The notes under the pieces were generated by a model. The model saw nothing but the letters and a program-made list of their open reading frames with translations. It did not search any database and was not told where the DNA came from. The position numbers were made by a program, and so were the translations under genes. Of a stretch of 64,000 bases of DNA, positions 10,630-22,987 are shown in pieces. This stretch comes from Sphagnum compactum. Its lineage: Eukaryota > Bryophyta > Sphagnopsida > Sphagnales. Location: contig OZ234503.1 of assembly GCA_965153455.1 (NCBI GenBank), positions 62,001-126,000 of the forward strand. Reading direction: 5' to 3'. The stretch's first letter is position 1. Every line of letters begins with the position of its first letter.

Positions 10630-13600
10630 ATGGCGGAACTTGAGGAAGATCATCGGCGCACGGAGATGCCGACGACCTCCATCGTGACCAACCACGGCAG
10701 CTCCATTCCCCTTCGCTCAGTTGGAAGCTTTTCAATTCCTGCGATTATCACAGGTTCTCTCTCTCTCTTCTCTTGTTGGAAATTCTCCCAGGAAATCAAC
10801 GCAACCTGAAAATCACGCGCTCCATCTTCCCCCTCTTGGATAATTGTGTTCAGATTTCATTCTACATCGTAAAATGACGAGTTTTCTTCCTTAATGATTC
10901 ATGGATTGGTGTCTTGCTGTGAGGTCTGAGGAATGTGGCAGGTGGCTGGAGGCCATGGCAAAATCGACCAAAAGAAGACACTCGAGGAGATGAAACGATA
11001 CGCCTTTGCAGGCCTTGGTGTCTTCGACTTGGCTGACATCTGTGAGTTTTTTATCCTTTGGGACCCAGTTTGTTGGATTGTTTCACTAGTAGATTCATTA
11101 CAGTTTTGCAGCAAGATCTGAAAGATGCAATTGTTGTAAGGGAATGCTAAAGCCCTAGTTTAGATGCACTACGGTTTTGCAGCAAGATCTGGAAAATGTA
11201 AATGTTGTAAGGGAATGCTGAAACCCTAGTTTAAATGCAGTACAGTTTTGCAGCGAGATCTGAAAATTGCAAATGTTGTTGGGGAATGCTGAAACCCTAG
11301 TTCTTACAAATAGCCTAGTATTTACAAAATTCTGATCTTCTCTGTGAAGGAGGACATGACAACAAGTCTCAGAATATTGATTTGTTCAAGGCTGGTGAAA
11401 TATCCAAGTTCTATGGATCTGGCTTTCTTTCACATATGTTAGGAGTCGGAGTTGTTGTTTCATATATGGCGACTGGTACTTTGGATCTTATTAACAAAGC
11501 AAAATCTATCTATGCTGTAGATGGGCCCGCTGAAGAAATTTATGGCAAGTTCTTGAGGGAGTATCTGGGTGCAAATCTTGTCCTTGGCTTCACAAAATTT
11601 GTCCCTCGTTATGGTAAGGCACTCTTTCTGTCTTCAGCATACTCTTAGGAGTGATACATCTCTTTCTAGCCATTGTATCAATACCTTTCCTTTCCTATCG
11701 GTTGCCAAGTTTTAACCCCTTTGAGCCAATTCTCAGCTGCCTGTGCTTCTTGCAGAATCATTTTGATGTCTTCTCACTCAAATAAGAGAGAAAGGATTCA
11801 ATCCTGCGCCATAAAGCTTTGGTCAAGCATGACCATTCCCTCTACATGTAGAGAAGTTAAACCACTAAGAGACTGATGTGTAGGCAGTAGGGGTACAAAT
11901 ACACGAGAGGCGGTGGAATCGAGCATCCATCGATCCCGCAAGCGTATGGGGGTGTCTACATTGGACATGGTCCAGTTTCACTGGTGAGTGCATTTTCACA
12001 ATGTGCTGTATGTCATGGGCTCACCGGCATGGGGTTTGGCCTGGGTCTCTTTCTGAGTCCTTTTATCTCTCTTGTTTTAAACCTTTTGAACATGATGATA
12101 TCGTTTTCAGTCCTCTCAAAGATGAAGTTCCATTTTCTTGTCTCTGTGTTTTCCTGTGAGTTCACGCCACAGCACAGTTTACTTCCTCTGAGCCGTGAAC
12201 CTTAATCATTTTCTGTCGTTTTGCTTTTCTCCATGGCTCTTAAGGTTGTCCTTCAGAACTTACATTTCTTCTTCATTGGTTCACCATAAAGATCTGCACT
12301 CCAAATGTAAAACCACTATTTTCATCTAGGGCTATCTTTGTTCCTTGCAGCAGGGTCTGCCTCTCTCAGCTTCCTAAAATGAATAAATCCTCCCTGCTCA
12401 CCTTCTTGTGCCCTGTTCTTTACATGCCATGACCACTAATTTCCAGAGACTTGAGAGGTCATTTGGCTTTTCAGTTTCTATTGCAAGGATGCTGCTGTTG
12501 TCAAGCCTAATGTTACCAATGTGCAACACCTGTGTCTTTTTGTTTGACTTGGTCCTCTTTACCCATACCTGTCCGTTAGATATCGGAGTTAAGTGCTCAC
12601 ATGGTGCATTGTTGTGGTGGATTACAGGTGGGATTATAGAGATGTCCATTACTTCAATTCCATGAAGTTGCTATATACACTTAAACTGGAGGGTAAGATA
12701 AAGGAGCTGAGGCTAACAAATGTTGACACTCTGCACATGGCCAAACTTTATGAGGAGTGTGCCATCCCAATTGTCTCAGACCAGGTGAAGTTCCACCTCT
12801 CTTCTGCCCTATATGACTCTATTGCTATCCATGTTCATGTTTTGATACAAGGTGCACATTACTATCTCCAAAAGCATCAAAGATCTTGTCCCTTAATCTA
12901 TTGCCTCTTTTGGGAGTCTCAAGGCTGACCATAAAGCCCTAGCTTTCCTGGGGTTTGGGCAGTTATGAACAACAAATGGATGCTTATATGAACAGATCAA
13001 TAGAGAAATCTGGAAAGCTCTCGCAATGTCAAGGTGAGGTCCAACGTCGGAACGAACTCCTGATGGAGTTAGCTGTCACCATTTTGTCACCTTCACCATC
13101 CCCTTGTTCTTGCCCTTCCTCTAGCAGCTGTGGCTACGTGCACTCCAAGGGAAAGAGTCTATGCCCCCAGGGCAGTCTTGTGAATGCACAATATCGATCC
13201 CCATGCCTGTTAATTTTCTATTGATGCACATGGTTTCTGTTGGTGCAGTGACACCCTGTGGGCTGAATGGAACTTTTGAATATTCCTATTGTCTCTGATA
13301 TAACTGTCTTCTTGTGGAAGCCCTAGATAATTGGACACCCCTTGTGGAGGGTGACTGTGCAGGTTGCATATTCAATTGTAGACAGAAGGCCAGAAAAGAA
13401 GGTGGTTGCATGGTGCTTGAAACACAATGTCAAGATCCTTGCATATGGGTATGTCTTTCCTTACCGAACACAACTGCAACTGCTTGAAGATCATGGATGT
13501 GGTCTTTATTTCCCAGTGATGAGCACAAGTACATAGAATAGAGTGCTTGCTAGAACTTTGCTAAGAGTGGGTGATTTTCTCATTGGTCATCCCTGCTCAT

Positions 13601-14216
13601 CTCATGGTTGAGAGAAGCCTGAGTCTAGTCAGCGACAGACAGATTTTGACATTAGTTTTGGATCCACTGGGTCACAGGTCCCTACTGGGTGGATTCCTGT
13701 CAGAGAAGTAGTTGGGGCGTCCTGAGCCACAAAGATTTGAGTTAACCACACAGTCACTCTCCAAATACAAACGCACCATCGACCAGTGGGGTGGTTGGAT
13801 GCTTTTCCAGGTTAGTATCATCCCAAATAGAGTCAAACAAGGATTTGAGAAAGCTTTCTTGGCAAGTGCTATTTTGCTTTTCCCACCATTTTGTTGATAC
13901 TAGTTTAGGGCAAGCCATGTCTTACAGTGATTTGGTGTTTGATTCATGTGGGATCCAGGAGCTTCTGCTTGTGCTTAGTCAAATTGCAGACAAGTACAAA
14001 GTGAGCATCAGCAATGTGGCAGTGCGCTATATAGCTGACAAGCCTGCTGTAGCTGCAGTTATAATTGGTGCTTGGCTCAGCATAGCTGAGCACATCCCTA
14101 GCAACCAGGCTACATTTTCTTTGCCAGGCCTTGATCAAGGAGACGTTGCATTGATTCATGCAGTGGTGGAGAAGGGCACTGGAATCCCTGGGGATTGTGG
14201 TGATGAGTATCGCTAG
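10630..14216 (+). pseudogene. Aldo/keto reductase (plant At2g27680-like), copy A
   Basis: Eight exons can be read: 10,630-10,753, 10,931-11,041, 11,521-11,613, about 11,894-11,988, 12,628-12,784, 13,363-13,448, 13,678-13,810 and 13,959-14,216. The family is cytosolic or plastid NAD(P)H-dependent oxidoreductases with a TIM barrel. The tetrad residues are visible: Asp and Tyr in FDLADIYGPAE, Lys in LGFTKF, His in MVQFHW. The C-terminus GDCGDEYR matches the family. The copy is broken. Exon 4 lost one base where QMTRE is expected (also lost in arm 2), its acceptor reads GGG where arm 2 has CAG, and exon 7 has TAG after GGFLSEK (TAT in the third copy). I chose ATG 10,630 because the frame has no ATG further upstream before a stop. 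The substrate is unknown. Confidence 0.82.
11095..11310 (+). repeat. Three 71-bp tandem repeats in reductase intron 2
   Basis: The landmark TTTTGCAGC..AGATCTG recurs at 11,104, 11,175 and 11,246, giving a strict 71-bp period, each unit ending in ...CCCTAGTT. All three units are also present in arm 2 (about 35,855-36,062), so the expansion predates the palindrome. Confidence 0.85.
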
Positions 14217-15343
14217 CTACAAAGACACGAATCCAATTTTGTAATGTTTCTTGAAGATGAAGGGGAATGCCCAGATTCCAACGTGCTAAGCTGCAGGGCA
14301 TAGCAAAAACTTGAATGGACAGAGGGGGGAAGAATGAATCTCATGGAATGAAAATGCTGTGATCTGGGAATCTTGCACAATGATCCCTACAAAGATATGA
14401 TCAGCTTCACTGTTAATGCTAAGATGTGCGACAGTCTGTTAAAGGTATGTTACCTTTTGGAGCTGGATTTGCAGGCATCTTGTGCTCAATTAGTTTTACA
14501 AGGAATGAAGAGCAGCAGGAAATGCCATGGCCAGAATGGAGCAAAATGGGGGTATAGCTCAGTAGACTAGAGCACACATAGTAGAGAAAGTATTTAGGAA
14601 ATGTGAAGAAAGCATATGATAGTTGTGCTTGTGCATCACTGTCTTGAATAAGAAGACTTCGCAGTTCTTCTCACTTTCACTTGGAAACAACCCACTTGCG
14701 ATTTGATTGCCGGTATAGCCTAAGCTGAGCAAGACAGAGATAAACGAACATGAGAAAAACAAAGCCAGCTGGAGAATGCACCAAGTTATGTAAAACAGTG
14801 TGACATGACAGTGGAGGTCTTGGAGCTTTGTATTGCTTCTTATGATACATAACTTATCTTGCTGCTATTCTCCTTCCAGATAGCCTGTACAATATTGCCG
14901 TGCAAAGACAGGATGAGTGTCAGTAAGGTTGGGTTGTGGAGAACAGATTGGAAGTGCATATCTTGAACCCTTACGTCTCCTGCACGGGAAGATTTGGGGA
15001 CTGGAATCGCTTTTGTCTCAAAGAAGATTGACAAAAATTAGTTTTGGTAGGTGCCTCTTCCATCAAGTACTTGATGTATTACACTTGAAATCTTCGCAGA
15101 AGGTGCATCTATGTCGGGCCGCGTTGCGCGTGGACGGTCAGCAACTACACTGAATGATTGTACCGACAGCCAGTGATTTACGCGGCGTAGAAACTTCTGA
15201 AATATATTTGGTATTCTCTCGATGGTGTGTCGCTCCGTTGTTTTTCTCCAGTGTCCCCGTTCGCAGCCACACTCTTCCTCCGACGATTTTCCTTTCTCTC
15301 CACCATCAGCTCAGCTTCTAGAGGCAAGGTGCTCACTCACGAA
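14217..15343. other. Reductase 3' flank and gasdermin-like 5' flank
   Basis: No coding gene is supported. The stretch holds a tRNA-like block at 14,547-14,573 (GGGGGTATAGCTCAG followed by TAGAGC) that is also present in arm 2 and in the third copy. The last 120 bp is open in the downstream frame but without an ATG, so I treat it as 5' UTR of the next gene. Confidence 0.5.
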
Positions 15344-17003
15344 ATGGCTGGTTCATGGCAAAAGTACCTCTACGAAAAGCACGCTGCTATCGCCGTGGAC
15401 CCTTTGAAGTCTGAGCGTAGCGTTCGGCTCTTGGATGTTTTGGTGAAGATGAGCGGGAGGGGCTCGAGTCCCATCCTTTACAATATTGGCTCCATGTTCG
15501 AGCTGGGCTCCAAAGAATCGCAGGAGACTGCCGATCGTCTTCGTGAGGGGCTCAAACGTTTCGAATCAAATATGGGTAAGGATTCATGCAGTGATCTCGT
15601 TCGGGGATATTGCAAAACTCACCGGCTCTTCTTTAGTCAACTTGGGTTATCGACAAGTATCGCTGAAGAGACTGAAGTTGTACATTGTTGTGACGATCTT
15701 TTGCCGCCTTGCTTTAGCTTCACCATTCGATTTTCTGGACTATACGAGTGGGTGAACGAACTGATGTAGTGTTTCAGAACATGTTGTCAACTGGAGCTCT
15801 AAATGAAAGACCTTCGATGGATGCTAATTGTTCGGTTTTGGTGACTGCAGAATGCGATGAAGATGACGAAGAGCTATTCCAATTGGACCGAGCGCAGCTG
15901 GATATTAAGCACACAGTCGAGTCCAGGGCTGCAGTGAAATCTAGCCTGCGTATCTTTGGCGATGCTGCAAATCTTGACATCGACGGTGACACGCACTTGG
16001 AATGCCAATTACAACGTGTGCAGATCGCCAGTGTGGACAGGGCAGCGCTTGAGAAGATTATAGGCCAGCAACAATGGAAGCCTGACGTTCCTGAACTCCT
16101 CAAGTACAGGTCCCAACAAAGCCGTTTCAATTGTTTCGGCGAGAGGCAAGCTCCCTGACTTCTACATGAGATAACAGCATGATCTTATTGCATCCTCTCA
16201 TCCAGAGGTTCTAATTTAGAGCTACCAAACGATCTTCCCGATATCAAATTTTGTGTTTGGTGTTATTATTGTGGTTGTTTTCACATTTGATGGGGTCGAG
16301 AGGTGCATCCTGACGATGTACACTATCATCACTGTAATCTTTTGGTATAGAGGTGAGGTCACAACTCGATCTGTCCACACACAAGATTTTACCCAATCAA
16401 CATACCCAGGGAATGATGTCATAGCATTCTAATGCCCACAAAATCTTTCCTTCTCAATAATCAGGCTGCGCATGTGGAAGAATGGGATAAAGTTATGTTG
16501 TAATGTGTGGGAGTAGACCAGTGCTTTTACATGAGCGATTTTGTGCATAGAGCATTGGACCTGTGACACCGTCTTGAATGGAATTGCGTGTAATTTGCAG
16601 TATGCAAGACCTCTGGGTGATTTATGAGATCCTTCAAGCAAAGAAGGTGATTCTGGAATCAGTTGATTCACACTCCGTTGCTGTAGGAGCCGATATTACC
16701 GCTGTAGCCCCTGTTGGAGGACCACCTGTGGGGGCAAATCTCAGGATGTCGGCAACTAAGAAAACCTTATTTGAGTGCACGGTCCCAGATAACAAGGTGA
16801 GGGCCTTCGGGTTCAGGGCTATTCATGCCCGGTATGATTCCACAGGTGAATTTGTCTCTTTTGCGCATGTTGAAGAAGGGAGTGCTTTACCCACTGTACG
16901 GGGTGAACACGAGAGTGAGAACATTGATCCGCGACTGGATTTGGGAGGGCTGTTTCTGAAACCACCTGCTGATATGCACAATGACAATGGAGATATGACA
17001 TAG
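15344..17003 (+). CDS. Possible gasdermin-like pore-forming-domain protein, copy A
   Basis: Three exons (15,344-15,575, 15,770-16,109, 16,601-17,003) join in phase with GT-AG introns to 324 codons without interruption. The N-terminus is helical and charged (MAGSWQKYLYEKHAAI). Residues 110-190 carry an acidic patch and alternating strands, 166-188 look like a helix-turn (VDRAALEKII...PELLK). Residues 195-206 read LWVIYEILQAKK and 243-265 KKTLFECTVPDNKVRAFGFR. This order resembles the gasdermin N-domain, where a pre-helix is followed by LYVVxEVL..., a Gly/Pro-rich hairpin, KKTVTIP and AFRV. Gasdermins form membrane pores in cell death. The C-terminal tail is acidic. A 2-bp insertion near residue 321 ends the protein about 18 residues early compared with arm 2. 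The fold is inferred. A plant-specific family of unknown function is the alternative. Confidence 0.45.
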
Positions 17004-20000
17004 AGTGCTTGGAAATTGTAGCAAGTAATCTAGCTGAAGAGCCGGACAAGTAATTCCACATTTCTTCCATAGAGTTTGCTATGAATCAATTTTCACAACA
17101 CTGTGTGTAAATGTAAGAAAATAAATGCAAACTCAGCCTGTCATGATAGTAGCACATATGTTGTGGAGTGAAATTAGAGCTGTAGCATTTCCTCTTGCAA
17201 AGAACCATGGAGTCCCTGTGACTCTTCCATGATACCTTTGGCAGATAATTGACTGGTTATTCTGATGGAAATACTTTGATCATGGAATGTTTGAAATGTC
17301 AAAAGAGTTGAGAAGGAGTATTTGGCATATATAGATTACCATCTCAAATTTCAAAGCCTCCTCCTAGCAAGACACAACTTAATTCTTGAAAAGCATCTTG
17401 ATATGATCTCTCAACAATGTGGGAAAGCAGACATTCCTCTGTGTGATGTCCATTTTTTTGTATCAGATAGGCATGTTGCCTACGAGGCCAGGTTTGTTTT
17501 GCAGATTGAGAGGTTCAACCTTGGTTCTAAGGGGCATCTGTGAGTACTGGTGAGGAGCAAATTTGGAATGGAATCAGGTGAGAATCAACTGCACAAGTCC
17601 TCATTAGAATCCCAATGAAAAATTCCAGTATCAACTGATCACAGGAACTGGATAGTGGTTCCCACGGACCCAACCAAATCAGTAACTACTTTGGACTGAC
17701 ACTATCAATTTGGGCATACCACTACAATACCCAGCAATGGAATTCAGAAGGAAGGAGATAACGTGTTTGATAGAAGAAAAGCCTTGTCCACAACCAAGGT
17801 TTCATGCATCATTATGAATTCCATGTAATTCCTGCTTCCATCCCACTTACAACAAATTTAGCCTTCATTTATAATTGCTTGCCTTTTGATTGGATATACA
17901 ATTTACAGTATCTCACCTTTTGATGACAACAAGAAGTCTCCTCATGTTAGGTTCATAATGGCTCACACAGCTACCTTTGTCTCTATTAAACCAAGTCTAC
18001 TTGTGAGACAAATGCTGATGAGCTCTCTCCATCTGAACAATCTACATCACAAAAAAAGATTTTCTTCACCATTCAAGGTCCTCAAGGCATTTCCAAAATA
18101 GCAACTGTTCAGTTTATGGAAGCTTCTGAAGCGATACCATGTGTACTGGTGGCAGGTAGATGAGACCTAAGCAAACCAGGTTTTTCAGAACAGTGTGAGC
18201 TGCTGAACACTTTGATCTGTAGCATAGAAATTCGGTGTTGCAAATGTTTCTTTCATTTAAGGCAAACAAAACGCCGTGGAAAGATAATGCTCAAAATCAT
18301 GAGGGTGTCGCAAGTAGGTGTGACTCAATGGGTTGTATAAGATTAAAACAGGTCTGTGCATTCTACTTACAGGTATCTCATAATGTTTCCAACAGCTCAA
18401 GGCCAAATCCCCACTTCCTAAAGTCTAAGCCGGTAAAGACAATTCATGTCAAAAGAAAAAGACTAGAGATTACCCCACTTGCCTTGCAGGCACATCAAAA
18501 ACCAGCTGCATAGTGCAATCAGCATTGCATTCCCACCCACGCAACATATGAGCAATCTGGAGAAGTTCTCAGTACTTACATATGAGCAACATCTCAGCAA
18601 AATGGAGATGTTGTCAGTACATATCAGCAAACATCAATAAGAGGAAAACCAACCCTAGTGAACACAAAACAAGAACGAATCCGAAACCAAAATGTGCAGA
18701 GAAGTCTGAACAACAGTGATGGTCACAGGCATAATGAGAGACCACCTTGAAGAGGACTTGCTTACATTAGAATCTTGGACAGACCTTGAAGACTGTGCAG
18801 TTGTGAATAGCTTCATGGAAATGTCTTATGCAAAACCTCATCGGCAGAGGTGCAAACTTACAAAAGAAGTCTCAGAAATTGTCCAAGGCAACTGCTTGCT
18901 GGGCAAAACTACTAGCATTATAGAATATGCAGGCTAGGAATGGCAGAATTGACATTGGCAGTGGCTGCGATCCTGGAACATTCTTGATTGTTTGTGCAAA
19001 TGAATTACATTTCAGCTTTTGATTCTGGCTCTTATGTTGCAATAGGGGATGGAAAAGTTGATTATCTTCTGGTGATCTCCCCGCAGTAATTGATTATCTC
19101 AATAACCAATTATCTCAAAAGTTCACATGGCTGCATAGGACGACTGCATTGATTCTTGAGAATGATTGGCAATATGAAGCTCTACTTTGGAGTAGAATTC
19201 CTAAGTAGAGTTTTGGATCATAGATGATTCCCTTCTCTCTCCTATGCAAACACTTCTCACCTTTAAAGTGTATGAAGGAATTTAGTAATGAAGAATAGTG
19301 AATGGCGAGAATTACTTAAGTATTTTATTCTGTATGGTCATGTGTTGCAAATCTATTCTGCAATAGCAATTTGTTTTACAAATATATCCCACTTATTTGG
19401 GTCCAGAGTTTAAATGACAAAGAAGTTTCCATGACTAAGAAAGAATTAGTCTATTTATAGAAATTCATTTAGGAAAGTTATATGACTACATTTACAGAAT
19501 CTATTGAATTTTGTGAATGTAGATTAGCTTTCATCATAATCAATACTAGATTATTTCAAACAAAATACGAAGGTTCCAATCAATGGATTTTTTTCATGAA
19601 TTGATGTGCAAAAGAAAGAGGGGAATGTTCTTGTAAAGATATGAGTGTTCTTGTAAACAAAAATTCCACAGTGACATCGTGAAATTAATCCTTGTCATTT
19701 CAGCCAAAACAAACAAAATAATAACTATTATGTTCATATCATTGTGATTTCCATTCACAAACTATAAGACCATCACCATTAGCATGCATGAATGGCAATG
19801 GTTAGTAACCACTACATTCAACTTAGTTCACTAGCTCCCGACATTGGGTGTCTAAAAATGCAATAATATGTCTTCAAAATTTTATTCAAACAATTACATA
19901 AATATTTAAATTCTACCTTTGTGTTACACCACCAAGAGCAATGGTTGGACTAAATCATGAAGTTGGCTAGGGTGCTTCAAGGAACATAATCAGAAAAATG

Positions 20001-21066
20001 TCATTAAAATCCCCATTTCAATCAGGCACTGAAGCCATTGCTGTAGATTGGCTTAGATAGAGGGTGTTGTTTACATTTGGGGTTTTACATATCTTGTAAG
20101 CAACACTTGGAACACATCATGTATCACATTTTTCGTGCAATTATGAAAATGTGATATTAACTAAACAAAAGTGTGAATGAGCAGAGCATGGTATGAAATT
20201 GCACAATTACAAATTAAATGGTGTAAGCATCGAATCCAAATTAGGAACTTGCGGAAGTTGAGCACATGTTTAACTTTTTTTTTGAGTGAATGTAGGTTTA
20301 AGGAATTTCAATTGTTGGTGAGGGGAGCAACTAATTAGATATACTAGAAAATAATGTTTTAGGGAAAAAGGAGTTTTCGAGGAAATAATCAAGAGGTCAT
20401 CATACCATGTGTTCTCAATAGCAACAATGGCCATCCCACATCTTTTCAAGAGCTCCTTGATGCTAAATTAAATAGAAAGTGACCATGCATGTTATTTTGT
20501 GCAAGAAAATTAAAACATCCAACAATGAGGTGAATCGCCATTTAAAAACACTAGAAATGAAATTCCAGCATATTTGCTGAGATGAAAACCTCCCAAGCTC
20601 AAAAAAAAAAATGAAACATATAGAATTGTATAAAATGGTTGATAACACAAAATAAATTTAAACAATAGCATAAATCAATGAAGGCTTCAGATTTATTTAT
20701 TTTTGGAACTTAGCTGACCTTTCAAATGATGGGTCATCCAAGGTTCTCATTAACACAAGAAATTTGAAATAACCTAAATTATGAAGTCTATAGTTACTAG
20801 CCCATCTATCTAATAGTGGGTGTTCTACAAGGCTATTAACACAACAATTTTCATTTGCAAAATTCCTTCACATTGTGATTTTTGGGTGCAAGATTGCAAT
20901 ATGATATCCACAATACACTCAACTTCTGTTGAGGATATGATGTATTTCAACTATTTCTCTTGGTTCCCAAAACACATGTACACAATTACTTCAAACACAA
21001 AAGAAAAAATGGAATATGATCCAAAAGGTGAAGTTTTCAGAATTGGTTGAATTAACTCCTAAAAAC
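17004..21066. other. Inner half of arm 1, no recognisable gene
   Basis: Several ORFs of 60-90 codons are present and shared with arm 2, notably 18,719-18,937 (MVTGIMRDHLEEDLLTLESW...) and 20,820-21,050 (ending GEVFRIG). Neither has a family I recognise. Because the arms are recent copies, shared openness is weak evidence for function. The first 100 bp after 17,003 contains the ancestral end of the gasdermin-like frame, now out of phase. Confidence 0.4.
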
Positions 21067-21609
21067 AAGTTTCAAAAAACATTCATTTGTTTTTCAAAAT
21101 CTCAAACTAGAGTAAAAAGACATGATGAACTGAAAGCAATCATTCAAATACTATAAATTGTTAGTTCAAGTCCAAACAGAACCAAATTGAATGAAGCAGC
21201 CAAAACTTATTTTTAAAGCCAACTGGAAATGAACCTATTTTTAAAACTAAAAATGGTGTCCTCCATAAAGATTGCTAGAGCACCTAGCAATACAAGGTGT
21301 TCCAATACAGTTGTTCAATTTCCTGACAGTAAACTTGAAACCTATCGACTGCCCTTGTAGTAGGTAGCAAATGACAGATCTAAGGATGATGCATCATAGT
21401 GATGGCAATGTCTTCAACACATCTTTGAGCAACACAAAGCTCAAATCCGCCCAAGAAAAAAAGAAAACTTTAAAGGAGGGGTTCCACACAACAAAAACAT
21501 GATATACATAGCCTGCAAGAAGCCTAGAAAATTTTGCAGAGAAAAATTGGAAGGAAGTGCATCATTACCTTATGCACGATATGGGATGTGAGATAGTGGA
21601 GAGATGGTC

Positions 21610-22987
21610 CTACATGGGGTTGCTTAAAATTTGATTCATAGCAACCAAACACAATCCACTGAATAGAATGATTGCTACAACCACCCCTGCTTCATATGAT
21701 ATTAAGAGTCCCAAAAATGTTGCACAACCACCTTTGCGAGCAGCAGCAAGTTTGGGGTGTTTAGCCTTCACTTGTTTGTCTTCCTCATCCGCACACTTTT
21801 GAAAGCTCAATTTGATTCCTTGTTTGAGTTTTTGCACCCTGGCAAGGAATACCTAATAATAAGGCAGCACCATATTTTTGTGTTAGATTCAAAGCGTTAA
21901 GATCTGCAAAGTCAACAATGAGCTAGCTACATACATGCAGAAATACTTGAAAACCTCAGGTATAAATCTAGAAGCCAAGTAAGCATAAAACTAAGCATAC
22001 TTTTCTGAAGCACTTTTGAGAAATATAATTCATGCGTCACCTCCAAACCCTAGTTCTCTCCTGTAGCAGTGAAGAACAAACAAGCGAACAAACCAACAAA
22101 CAAACAAATCTCCATTTCTTTTGATCAAAAGGTTCAACTACTCTAACACAGCAACACTTGAAAACCTCAGGTATAAATCTAGAAGTCAAGTAAGCATAAA
22201 ACCAAGCATAATTTTCCAAATCACTTGAGAAGTATAATTCATGTGTCACGTCCAAACACTAGTTCTCTGCTGCAGCAGTGAAATAACAAACTAACAAACA
22301 AAGCCCTGAAAACAAATGTCCATTTCTTTTGATCAAAAGGTTCAACTACTCTACCGCTGCAGCTCCTCAACATTTGTCACACATCTTGAACACTCCAGAC
22401 AGACGGTTGTTATGATATAGAGAGAAATGTAATGTGTGTGTACCTTTCGTGTAGGATCTTCATCCTTGATGGTCTTTCTCAACTCTCTGATTTGCATGTT
22501 CTTTTGACCAACTCCGAGGACAGTGAGATCCGTGGCGAAAGCAGAGAGTGCTAGAGGAAAAGCACGGTTGTTTTTTGTGCAAGAGACTGGATTACGCCAC
22601 TGCCGTGAGGAGCAAACCCTGAAAAGCACTGAAAAACCCTACCAGCTGATAAACCTCACTCCTGATGTTGCGGGATTCTTTCTTCCGTTTGTCAACTCGA
22701 TTCCCGAACAAGACGGCATTATTCTGCCATTCCTCCAGCGCTGCCTTACACAAGGTTTTATGGTTCACCACTTCACCCCTAAAACCCAACAAATTCCGAA
22801 CCTCCCTCTCCACTTGATCTGCTTCCACTATACTATTATTTGCGTCCTCCTGCTTCTTCATCATATTCCCTCCGCCTCCGCTTTCAAGGTCTCCCTGAAA
22901 GGTCCTTCTGATTGTTGACACACCATTCACATCTCCCAATATTGCATCCAGTTTCCTCCCTCCTCCAGCTTCAAGGTCGTCGTCCAT
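21610..22987 (-). pseudogene. Plant multi-span membrane protein, two lesions
   Basis: ATG at 22,987 starts MDDDLEAGGGRKLD. Exon 1 runs to 22,444, an intron follows (donor AAAG|GTACAC), and exon 2 spans 21,852-21,610, for about 261 codons if unbroken. Hydrophobic spans are LVGFFSAFQGLLLTAVA, FPLALSAFATDLTVLGVG, and a long one at GLLISYEAGVVVAIILFSGL near the C-terminus. The FQGxLLTAVAQ motif, a short linker, GVGQK and a KTIKDEDPTRKV helix recall a plant family of small membrane proteins of unknown function. The frame breaks at TAA 22,592-22,594, where CAA (Gln) is expected, and again at an A6 run (22,571-22,576 on the plus strand, T6) that needs one base fewer. Two independent lesions 20 nt apart argue for a pseudogene. 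Confidence 0.6.
21945..22355. repeat. Two-copy 211-bp tandem duplication in an intron
   Basis: The landmark ACTTGAAAACCTCAGG occurs at 21,945 and 22,156, and GGTTCAACTACTCTA closes each unit. The duplication lies inside the membrane-protein intron and the copies differ at scattered sites. Confidence 0.88.

Larger units (their letters stand above)
8638..21066 (+). repeat. Arm 1 of a giant imperfect palindrome
   Basis: The whole interval reappears inverted at 26,839-38,506. Matching landmarks on both sides include the TTTGGTGCACCAACAATTG region at the outer end, exon 2 of the aldo/keto reductase (three differences in 111 nt), all exons of the gasdermin-like gene, and the ORF ending GEVFRIG at the inner end. 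The length difference between the arms (about 760 bp) is explained almost entirely by a 739-bp deletion in arm 2. Confidence 0.93.

Noticed and set aside
15222-15343. N-terminal extension of the gasdermin-like frame that looks like an organelle transit peptide
   Set aside because: The extended frame has no ATG in either arm (GTG at 15,227 and at 32,641). The ATG at 15,222 is in another frame. I start at ATG 15,344.
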